Part shown: piece after piece, positions 8,518 through 15,769 of the stretch
Numbering within the stretch: position 1 is the stretch's first letter
How the letters are laid out: each line of letters opens with the position of its first letter
DNA from: Verrucomicrobiota bacterium
Lineage (GTDB): Bacteria > Verrucomicrobiota > Verrucomicrobiae > Limisphaerales > UBA11358
Assembly (NCBI GenBank): GCA_014860005.1
Contig: JACZKP010000044.1
Span: 1 to 33,182, forward strand
Direction of reading: 5' to 3'
Length of the DNA: 33,182 bases
Program-made: the position numbers and the translations under genes
The notes under the pieces: model-generated
Databases searched by the model: none
Seen by the model: the letters and a program-made list of their open reading frames with translations, nothing else
What the model was told of the DNA's origin: nothing

Positions 8518-9081
8518 ATGATAACCCTGATCGTTGGCACGAACCGGCCTGACAGCAATTCCCGCAAGGTCGCCCGGCACATGGAGGAGATTTACGCGGA
8601 ACTGAAGGTTCCGCTGCGCGTGCTGGATCTGGCCCAACTGCCGCCGGAGATTTTCGCGCCAGCATCTTACGCGGAGAAACCGGAATCCTTTCAGCCGTTC
8701 TCTGACGCCGTGCTGCAATCGGCCGGTCTGCATGTGGTGACACCCGAATACAACGGCAGCCTGCCCGGCGTGCTCAAGTATTTCATAGACATGCTCAAAT
8801 TCCCCGAGAGCTTCGAGCGACGCCCCGTCTGTTTTACAGGGTTGGCTGCAGGAGTGTGGGGCGCGCTACGACCCGTCGAACAACTCCAGGCCATTTTTGG
8901 CTACCGCAACGCCTACATCTATCCTGAACGCGTGTTCCTGCCGCAGATCAACAACCTGCTCGACGCGAGTGGCCGGCTCAAGGATGCCGAATTGCTGGGC
9001 CGCTTGACGAAACAAGCCGAGGGTTTCGTCGGTTTCGTCGAACGCCTGCAAAACCAGAAGCCGCAGGAAGCCAAAAACTGA
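8518..9081 (+). CDS. NADPH-dependent FMN reductase family protein
   Basis: A 187-residue flavodoxin-fold protein. It opens with a beta strand and an FMN phosphate loop, IVGTNRPDSNSRKVA (about residues 5-19), and has the PEYNGSLPGVLKYFIDML motif that shapes the FMN pocket and dimer in the NADPH-dependent FMN reductase/azoreductase (PF03358) family. Such enzymes reduce FMN, quinones, chromate or azo compounds with NAD(P)H. The physiological substrate here is not indicated. The ATG at 8518 is chosen because the Rossmann-like strand starts directly after it; upstream in-frame codons overlap the GT2 gene. It lies 61 bp behind the GT2 gene and may be co-transcribed with it or use the promoter-like motif described above. 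Confidence 0.88.
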   Translation: MITLIVGTNRPDSNSRKVARHMEEIYAELKVPLRVLDLAQLPPEIFAPASYAEKPESFQPFSDAVLQSAGLHVVTPEYNGSLPGVLKYFIDMLKFPESFERRPVCFTGLAAGVWGALRPVEQLQAIFGYRNAYIYPERVFLPQINNLLDASGRLKDAELLGRLTKQAEGFVGFVERLQNQKPQEAKN

Positions 9082-9391
9082 GAGCCCCAACCATAGGAAG
9101 GCGCTGTGAAATTCAATGTACCACACACTCTGCTGCCGGCAGCCTAGTCCTTAAACAAGCGCATGACGGTTGGTGAAACACTACACCGGGCAAGAATTGC
9201 GAAATTTGAATGTTTGATTTTCAGATCCGACTCTCCACAGGTCACCCTTTGCCTACAAATCGCATAGGAGCGACGACTCCGGTCCAACTCGACGCTTTTG
9301 ATCCCATTTTTCGTCTTCCGCGGAGACACTTCTTCTGTGGTTGGGTAGTTCTGTCAGCCGTCGGGCGCTTTTACGCCACAAGCACCAGCCG
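9082..9391. other. Intergenic stretch between FMN reductase and IS1380 transposase
   Basis: About 310 bp with no coding sequence I trust. The base composition is visibly more AT-rich than its surroundings. One end of the IS1380-type element should lie near its right side, but I could not find a convincing terminal inverted repeat or target duplication by eye. Confidence 0.4.
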
Positions 9392-10786
9392 TTAGAGCCG
9401 TTCCCAAGTCGCAAAAAAGTCTTCCAACCAACCGTTGTATCCCAGCACCCGGTAGATCACTCGGCGAGCCGTCCGGACGATCTGGCAGGGGATCATCATA
9501 ATCGCGTTGAGGAACCGCCGGAACTCCGCTTTCACCAGTTCCAGTCCCCGCTCCCGATTGGGCACGAGCAGGCCGTACCAACTCTTGAGATTCCAAGCCA
9601 GCGCCGCCATGACCAGGTAAGCCCAGTTGCTCAAGAGATCGTTGACCGGCATGCGCATGGCGTTCACACCGTTCTTTAGCTGCTCGATCACATTCTCTTG
9701 ATCGCACCGCCCGTTGGCCAGGCCGACGATCTTCGCCGCCGCGTCTTTGCGGTTGGTGATGTAGAAAAAATACCGGATCTCATCCCGGAGCGCTTTTTCT
9801 CCCTTCTGGATGCTGAGGTTCTTGCGCACGATCACTAACCGATACTTCCGGTCGCACTTGAGCGGCTGATAGTCGATTTCGGCAATGTCTTCGCCGACCA
9901 GGACCTGATTCCTGAACGCCTTCTCGATGACGATTGGTTCTTTGTGGCGAACGGCTTTCTGGCGCGCTTCCGTCAGGATTTCGTACTTCGGCAACCGTTC
10001 GAGCCGCTTCCAGGCGCTGGCGGGCAGGGCTTCCGCCAAGCCGACGACCTTGGGGTGCGCATCCATGCCCAAAATGAAACGTCGCCCCGCTTGCTCCCAC
10101 CGATCCAGATGGGCCGTGTGCGTAAAATCCGTATCGCCGCGGATCGTCACCGTCCCGGCGGCCGGCGCCACCAGGTCCGCGGCTCGGTCGATCCATTCCA
10201 CGCTCCCGCTGTGACTGGCCGATTGCCCGGGGCGGTTGATCAAGTAAAGCACTTCCTTCGTATTGGCCAGGCTGACGATCAACGGCGCGTAGCCCCAGAT
10301 CCCTTTATACGACAGCCCGATTCCTTCCTTACATTCACCGTAGGTCCTGGCAATCGTTCCATCCACAGCAAGGAACGCCTCCTTCAAAAATCCCGCCGGC
10401 TGCACCTTCCAAACGGCCTGACGCGATCGATTGAAACATTCCTGCAGCGTTAGAATATCCGATGCATCGAACCGCCGCGTAAAATCCCCCGCCGTCGTCG
10501 GATCCGGAATCCGTTGCGCGTCCAACCCATTGAGAAAGTTCTCGTCCTGGCGTCGTTGCTCGATGTCTTCCAAGCGGACTCCCCCGGCCAGGAGGTTGTA
10601 GGCGATGTTCAGCACATGATCGCTCTCGTGGTAGGGCAGATGTACTTTCAGCAGATTCAAATGGAGATCGATCTCCTCCACCAGACCCAAGCGCTGCACC
10701 ATTAAGTGCATGGCTCCGATACCACCACAGTTGACCGCCGCCACGCGCTCGGCCATCTCGGAGTGAATGTTGCTGCCTTTGAACAT
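9392..10786 (-). CDS. IS1380-family (IS4-like DDE) transposase
   Basis: 464 residues from the ATG at 10786, the usual size for this family. The RNase-H-like DDE triad is visible: D142 in FLAVDGTIA, D218 in IRGDTDF, and E364 in the signature R-x3-E-x6-K (RCDQENVIEQLK). The N-terminal segment, including NIHSEMAERVAAVNCGGIG and DPTTAGDFTRRF, matches IS1380-group transposases. The frame appears intact, so the protein could be active. An in-frame TTG at 10822 (LAAKNWEDQP) is an alternative start. The open frame further upstream runs into the neighbouring defective element and is not part of this gene. Terminal repeats were not identified, and the 5' end lies only 56 bp from the boundary of the adjacent element, so this IS may be truncated on that side. 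Confidence 0.88.
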   Translation of the reverse strand: MFKGSNIHSEMAERVAAVNCGGIGAMHLMVQRLGLVEEIDLHLNLLKVHLPYHESDHVLNIAYNLLAGGVRLEDIEQRRQDENFLNGLDAQRIPDPTTAGDFTRRFDASDILTLQECFNRSRQAVWKVQPAGFLKEAFLAVDGTIARTYGECKEGIGLSYKGIWGYAPLIVSLANTKEVLYLINRPGQSASHSGSVEWIDRAADLVAPAAGTVTIRGDTDFTHTAHLDRWEQAGRRFILGMDAHPKVVGLAEALPASAWKRLERLPKYEILTEARQKAVRHKEPIVIEKAFRNQVLVGEDIAEIDYQPLKCDRKYRLVIVRKNLSIQKGEKALRDEIRYFFYITNRKDAAAKIVGLANGRCDQENVIEQLKNGVNAMRMPVNDLLSNWAYLVMAALAWNLKSWYGLLVPNRERGLELVKAEFRRFLNAIMMIPCQIVRTARRVIYRVLGYNGWLEDFFATWERL

Positions 10787-10841
10787 TGGACGGGGCTGGT
10801 CCTCCCAATTCTTTGCGGCCAATCGGCGCTGGATTCTATTC

Positions 10842-10889
10842 TGTCGGGGGAAGAACAAAAGTGAACAGAGTTGTCCAAACAAAAGTGGA
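10842..10889 (+). repeat. Left terminal inverted repeat of the deleted element
   Basis: It begins TGTCGG and contains CAAAAGTGAA (10856-10865) and the inner block TGTCCAAACAAAAGTGGA (10872-10889). The reverse complement of 11752-11769 differs from the inner block at one base in 18. The two CAAAAGTG copies within the arm could be transposase-binding repeats. Confidence 0.75.
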
Positions 10890-11155
10890 TTTCTCTTTTC
10901 GATTGGAGTTGGGGCTGGCCTTTTCTTCACGCCCCCGGTTTCCTTGCCGCGTCCGGATGCAGGATAGGGCTCTGCGGAAGCGCAACCTGAGCGGCCTCCG
11001 GTCCAAGGGTTGAGTTCATCAACCATCCACGCCCAGGCCGCAAGGCTTGGGTCTTTTGTCTGCCGTTGGTGGACTCCTCAACCCTTGTTCCAAAGCGAAA
11101 AACTTCCCCGCCTTGAACCCCACCCGCCGCCGCACCACACTCCCGCCTAAATGAA

Positions 11156-11743
11156 AAGAAGCAACTCGCCCGGCGGACCCCGCCGCTCTACGTCCAGCAA
11201 ATCCTCGCCGCCTTCAACGCCGGTCAACTGGATGCCCCCACCGCGGCCTAGTGCCTGATGATCAGCCGCACCCGGCTCTATGAACTGCGTCATCAGTGGC
11301 TGGCCGATAAAACCGGCTTCGCACCCCAGCCTTCCGGCGGCAATCACTACACCCCGTGGCCGCCGGCGGCCCACGACTTCCTGGCCAACATCCTCCCCCA
11401 CAGCCAGCCGCTCAATTTCGCCCTCCTGGCCAACGAACTGGCCCGTCGTTTGGACTTCCACCGCTCCCGGCCCGCCGTCGCCCACTACGTCCAGCAACAC
11501 TTCCCCCAAGCATGTCGCCCCACAACCGCCCGGCCCCAAACCCCGACGCCGCTGCACCACCAACGCCGGCTGAACACCGACGGCACCTTGGACTTCCTCG
11601 GCCAAAACTGGCCCGTCGCCACCTTGCGTCAGAAAACCGTCACCCTCGTCCACCACCCGGAGCAGTGCTTCTGGGTCATCCCCCAAACGCCCGACCCAAA
11701 ACATCCCGTCTGGCCTACCGTCCTGGCTCACCACCGCCTATGA
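11156..11743 (+). pseudogene. Transposase remnant: HTH N-terminus joined to C-terminal part, catalytic core missing
   Basis: The frame begins KKQLARRTPP with no start codon and is cut by an in-frame TAG at 11249-11251. Around the stop the reading resembles a helix-turn-helix (AAFNAGQLDAPTAA, stop, then ISRTRLYELRHQWLADK). A helical segment (LLANELARRLDFHRSRPAV) follows. After a Pro/Thr-rich junction at about 11515-11565 it passes to a C-terminal segment (RRLNTDGTLDFLGQNW) of the kind seen after the DDE core in integrase-type transposases. No D-D-E core fits between them, so an internal deletion is inferred. The reading ends at TGA 11741-11743, just inside the right inverted repeat. It is non-functional. 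Confidence 0.6.
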
Positions 11744-11751
11744 AATCCCAG

Positions 11752-11798
11752 TCCGCTTTTGTTTGGACATCTTTTCCGCTTTTGTCCTTTCGCCGACA
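11752..11798 (-). repeat. Right terminal inverted repeat of the deleted element
   Basis: TCCGCTTTTGTTTGGACA (11752-11769) is the inner block, TTCCGCTTTTG (11774-11784) the second block, and CCGACA (11793-11798) the outer tip. It mirrors 10842-10889. It ends 47 bp before the ATG of the RCC1-repeat gene, so the element end lies in that gene's upstream region. Confidence 0.75.
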
Positions 11799-11845
11799 TA
11801 ATTTTTCTTTGTGTTGCCGGTTTTGCAAATTAAGCTCTCAGTACT

Positions 11846-14800
11846 ATGAGTAATTCTGTTTTGACCTCCCCAGGAGAGGTTTCACGGCAAACGGTGAAGG
11901 CAAAAAGTTCCATAGTCGGTTTAATCAGCGCCATCCTTGCGGCCTCCCTCCTGTCGATACCATCATCCCACGCGGCAGGTAACGTGGTGGCATGGGGCGA
12001 CAACAGTCGTTTCCAAAGTAGTGTTCTGCCGAATCTAACGAACATCGTGGCGGTGGCCGGCGGTTCATTTCATAGTCTCGCGCTTGAGCGTGACGGCAAA
12101 GTGCGGGGCTGGGGCGAGAATAATTTCGGCAAGGCCACTCCGCCTCCTGGTTTGTCAAACGTCGTGGCGCTGGCGGCGGGCGGCGAATTCAGTCTGGCGC
12201 TGCGAAACGACGGAGCGGTGGTCGCTTGGGGCAATCAATCTGCAATCCCAGGCGACTTAACCAATGTGGCAGCCATCGCCGCAGCATTGGCCAATGGACT
12301 GGCCCTTACCCGCAATGGCGAGGTGATCTCCTGGGGCGCCGCCTCGCCTGCCCCCGCGAGTGCGACCAACGCAGTGGCGATTGCCGCAGGGACGACCCAT
12401 AGCCTCGCACTCAAAGGAGACGGCACTGTAATCGCGTGGGGCAATGAGGCTTTGGGCAAGACGACAGTCCCGACCGATCTGACAAATGTCGTGGCGCTGG
12501 CCGCCGGCCAATTCCACAGCCTGGCCCTGACCGGCGACGGAATAGTGGTCGCTTGGGGCGACAACACTTACGGCCAAGCCGCTGTCCCCGTCAATTTGTC
12601 AAACGTGGTCGCAATCGCCGCGGGTGCGTTTCACTCCCTGGCCTTGAGAAGCGATGGCAGCCTTTTCGCCTGGGGCGATCCTACCTACAACCAGCACATC
12701 GTGCCGGAGGGTGTTTCCAACGTCATCAGCTTTGCCGGGGGTCGTTATCACAGTTTGGCCGTCATTGGCGACGGCTCACCGGTGATCACCGTGCAGCCCG
12801 TCAGTCAGTATGATGCCGACACGCAAACGGCACGCTTCCAAGTGATGGCAACCGGGTATCAACCATTGAGCTTCCAATGGCAACGTGACGGCGAAGACAT
12901 CCCGGGCGCGACAACTTCTGTTTTGGTGCTGGACAATTTGCACCCCGCGGATACCGGTGTGTATTCCGTGATCGTGAGCAATGCCTTGGGCTCGGTGATT
13001 AGTGAACTGGCGGTATTGCCCCCTTGGTGGCAACGACCGTACATCGTTGAACAGCCACCGGATTTGAATCCGTTCTGCAACACCGCTGCCACGCTGAAGG
13101 TGAACGCAGGCGGGTGGCCGGCGCTGAATTATCAATGGCACTTCGAGGACAACCCGATCGAAGACGCGACCAACGCTGTGCTGACGTTAAACAACGTCAC
13201 GCTCGACCAGGCGGGCGACTATTGGGTCTTGATCACCAACTTGAATGGCTCAGTGACAAGCCGTGTGGCAACAGTGACGGTCGTCGGTGATCCGCCACTG
13301 ATCACCAGCCCGCTGCTGGCCAGCGGCAAGCAGGGTGTGCCGTTCAGCTACTTCATCACCGGCCTGCACAATCCCTCGTCCTTCAACGCAGAAGGGCTGC
13401 CCTCGGGACTGATCGTTGACTCGCTGACCGGCGAAATCCAGGGGACGCCGGAGGAGAACGGCTCGTTTGACGTGCTGTTGAGCGCGACCAATCTGTGCGC
13501 CATGGCCACCGCCAATCTGACCCTCACGCTCACTTCCTCCGTGCCCGTCATCACCAGCGCATTAACCGCTGCGGGTATTGAAGAGGTGAATTTCACCTAT
13601 CAGATTACTGCCACGGAATCTCCGACCGCGTTTGCCGGGCAGAACCTGCCGCTCGGTCTGACCGTGGATCCCCTTACCGGCCTGCTCTCCGGTCGCTCGG
13701 TGTATGCCGGGGAATTCGCCGCGACGATTTCCGCCAGCAACGAATGGGGCACGGGCCGCACCAACCTGCACTTGAGTTTCACCAACGGGACGGTCACGGG
13801 GCTGGCCATTGCCGACGTAACCTACGATTACTCCTCGCCCTATCTCCTGGATTTCGAATTCTCGCTGCGCGACACAGATGATCCGGCCGAGGGCCGCGCG
13901 GTGGTCGTGCCGCCAAGCTGGCTGACGGTCGTCTGCATGGAGGATGAGCAATCCATCAGCCCGACGGAAACCGCAATCATTCTGCAACGCGCCACAGCCA
14001 AACTGCTCAAGGCGTTCCTGGTGTTGGATTTCACCGACAGCATGGCTTCCCTGACTAATGGCGACAGCAACAACGACGGCATCTCCGACGCAGTGGACGG
14101 CATGGTCCGGGGCGCGAAGGATTTCGTGAACCAACAGTCGGCGGAAGCCCAGATTGGCGTGTACGAGTTTCATCGCGAGGACGTTGATCCGCAGCAAGTC
14201 GTGGGGCTTACCACTGACAAAGTGCTGCTCAATGAATCCATTGACCGCATTTGGGTGGATTACGTCCAGGATTTCCCGGCCGGTTCGCGCTGCTGGGATA
14301 CGTTGATGGCCGCCATTACCGACTTGGGAGCGTCGAACCGGGACGAACAGCACTACGTGATCTTCGTTTCCGACGGCCGCGACGAATCGAGCATCAGCAC
14401 CGTGGACGAAGTCATTGACGCGGCGCTGGCCAACAACGTGAAGATCTTTGGCGTCGGTTTCGGCGCGGAACTCGACGACGCGCCGCTGTTGGCGATCACC
14501 TCGCAAACCATGGGGCGTTATTACACGGCGACGAACGCCGCTGATTTGGCCGCGGAATTCGCCCAGATCGGCAAAGATGTGAACGGCCAGTACTTGTTGC
14601 GCTGGGCCACGCTGAAGCGCTCCGATACTGCCTTCATGCCATCGTTCCAGATCAGTTACCAGGGATACGATGCCTATTCGCCAACCAATCCCGTTTTTCT
14701 CGACCCCGACAACCCGTTCGAGGTGGACGACACCACCGATCCGCCCACCACCAATTACTTTTACATCACCAACATCATCATCGCGGCCTACGTGCCGACC

Positions 14801-15613
14801 GAGCATGTCGGCGATGTGACTCGCGGCGCGCTAAGGCTGGTCGCCGATGCGCAATCACAACTCACGGCGGTGAATCTGCGCGCGGCCTACATGCCCCGCC
14901 ACATCCGCCAACTCCGGCTGCATTACCGGGCGAATTACCCCTGCACCCCTCGTTTGATGTCCACTGAACCCGACGAATTGCTGCACGGGTGGACGCTGGC
15001 TGAAACCGATGATGGTGCGGGCGGCAAGTGGCTGGAAATCACCAGTCCATTTCCCCAAAGCCTGACCAACAGCCTGCCCTTTGCCACCCTCGGAAACTTG
15101 ATTCAGTTTACTTTCCGCGACCTGACCAATGCCGCAATTGCGTTCAGTCTGCTGGAGGTGGACAACAGCATTTACGCCAGCACCGGCGGCCAGAGCTTCG
15201 CGATCGAGAATCCCGCCGAATTCACCACCGTTTATCCGGCGCTGCCGTTCGCCACGCCCGTTCCGTGGCTGATGGCGAACGGATTCACCAACGACTTTGT
15301 TAACGCGGAGTTGAGCGACCCCGATGGCGATGGCTTGCTGACATGGCAGGAATACCGCGCCAACACCAATCCGTGCGATGCCAGTTCCACCTTCTTTGTG
15401 CATAACCTGATGCAATCCGAAGCGTCCGGTCTTTACGAAATCACTTTCAGCACGGCATTGCATCGCCGCTACCAGTTGGAGACCTCCAACGAGCTGCTGC
15501 TCTGGCAAATCCTCCAATCGGATATTGAAGGCACCGGAAACGAGGTCACCCTGATTGACAGCCGGGTTCCTGCGGCGGAAACCCAAACGTTCTACCGGGT
15601 GCTCGTGTACTGA
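11846..15613 (+). CDS. Secreted RCC1-repeat / Ig-like / vWA / EF-hand mosaic protein
   Basis: 1255 residues. A Sec signal peptide (hydrophobic GLISAILAASLLSI, cleavage near SSHA, about residue 43) is followed by six or seven RCC1-like blades (about 47-308; repeats of VVAWG, NVVAIAAG, HSLAL). Two Ig-like domains (about 312-475; WQRDGEDIPGATTSVL, DTGVYSVIVSN) and two putative-Ig He_PIG domains (about 480-650; LPSGLIVDSLTGEIQGTP) come next. A vWA domain (about 715-915) has a MIDAS-like D728-F-T-D-S and D843 in VSDGRD, with a calcium-loop motif DSNNDGISD at 740. After an unassigned region, an EF-hand/TSP3-like loop DPDGDGLLTWQE starts at D1158, followed by a YQLETS...W...FYRV end domain. Likely extracellular binding protein. 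The ATG at 11846 lacks a ribosome site; a GTG at 11894 preceded by AGGAGAGG, with a long 14-nt spacing, is an alternative. Confidence 0.88.
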   Translation: MSNSVLTSPGEVSRQTVKAKSSIVGLISAILAASLLSIPSSHAAGNVVAWGDNSRFQSSVLPNLTNIVAVAGGSFHSLALERDGKVRGWGENNFGKATPPPGLSNVVALAAGGEFSLALRNDGAVVAWGNQSAIPGDLTNVAAIAAALANGLALTRNGEVISWGAASPAPASATNAVAIAAGTTHSLALKGDGTVIAWGNEALGKTTVPTDLTNVVALAAGQFHSLALTGDGIVVAWGDNTYGQAAVPVNLSNVVAIAAGAFHSLALRSDGSLFAWGDPTYNQHIVPEGVSNVISFAGGRYHSLAVIGDGSPVITVQPVSQYDADTQTARFQVMATGYQPLSFQWQRDGEDIPGATTSVLVLDNLHPADTGVYSVIVSNALGSVISELAVLPPWWQRPYIVEQPPDLNPFCNTAATLKVNAGGWPALNYQWHFEDNPIEDATNAVLTLNNVTLDQAGDYWVLITNLNGSVTSRVATVTVVGDPPLITSPLLASGKQGVPFSYFITGLHNPSSFNAEGLPSGLIVDSLTGEIQGTPEENGSFDVLLSATNLCAMATANLTLTLTSSVPVITSALTAAGIEEVNFTYQITATESPTAFAGQNLPLGLTVDPLTGLLSGRSVYAGEFAATISASNEWGTGRTNLHLSFTNGTVTGLAIADVTYDYSSPYLLDFEFSLRDTDDPAEGRAVVVPPSWLTVVCMEDEQSISPTETAIILQRATAKLLKAFLVLDFTDSMASLTNGDSNNDGISDAVDGMVRGAKDFVNQQSAEAQIGVYEFHREDVDPQQVVGLTTDKVLLNESIDRIWVDYVQDFPAGSRCWDTLMAAITDLGASNRDEQHYVIFVSDGRDESSISTVDEVIDAALANNVKIFGVGFGAELDDAPLLAITSQTMGRYYTATNAADLAAEFAQIGKDVNGQYLLRWATLKRSDTAFMPSFQISYQGYDAYSPTNPVFLDPDNPFEVDDTTDPPTTNYFYITNIIIAAYVPTEHVGDVTRGALRLVADAQSQLTAVNLRAAYMPRHIRQLRLHYRANYPCTPRLMSTEPDELLHGWTLAETDDGAGGKWLEITSPFPQSLTNSLPFATLGNLIQFTFRDLTNAAIAFSLLEVDNSIYASTGGQSFAIENPAEFTTVYPALPFATPVPWLMANGFTNDFVNAELSDPDGDGLLTWQEYRANTNPCDASSTFFVHNLMQSEASGLYEITFSTALHRRYQLETSNELLLWQILQSDIEGTGNEVTLIDSRVPAAETQTFYRVLVY

Positions 15614-15733
15614 CCGCGCTTCGAAGCAGTCGTGGCGAGGGGCAACGCGGCAGGTGTGTCCGCACTCCGAAGCAAATGTGGTCCCCTCGTGAGCATTCCT
15701 CCTTTCAGGGCTGAAGTGATCTGGGAACTGCAC

Positions 15734-15763
15734 TTGAAAACTCAGTAAGCCTGCGCACATAGT
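15734..15763 (+). promoter_or_regulatory. Candidate promoter for polX
   Basis: TTGAAA (15734-15739) and CATAGT (15758-15763) are spaced by 18 bp. The -10-like hexamer ends 6 bp before the ATG, so the transcript would be leaderless or nearly so. No Shine-Dalgarno sequence precedes this ATG. It is a weak match to consensus. Confidence 0.3.
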
Positions 15764-15769
15764 TTGCGC

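Larger units (their letters stand above)
10842..11798 (+). mobile_element. Internally deleted transposable element with long terminal inverted repeats
   Basis: The element is bounded by TGTCGG (10842) and CCGACA (11798). The inverted ends extend for roughly 48 bp with scattered mismatches, including an almost perfect inner 18-mer. Inside is a transposase-like pseudogene that keeps an N-terminal helix-turn-helix-like segment and a C-terminal segment but lacks room for a catalytic core. The 10890-11150 part holds no gene I recognise. No target-site duplication is evident (ATTC on the left, TAAT on the right). TG...CA-type ends and the C-terminal segment suggest an IS481/ISNCY-like relative, an uncertain assignment. 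Confidence 0.7.

Noticed and set aside
10787..11026. IS1380 transposase start at 11026
   Set aside because: The extra 80 residues cross the boundary of the neighbouring element at 10842 and contain no family sequence. ATG 10786 or TTG 10822 fits.
11147..11734. Minus-strand 195-residue frame in the defective element
   Set aside because: It is antisense to the transposase remnant, whose HTH and C-terminal parts are recognisable; the reverse translation has no family features.
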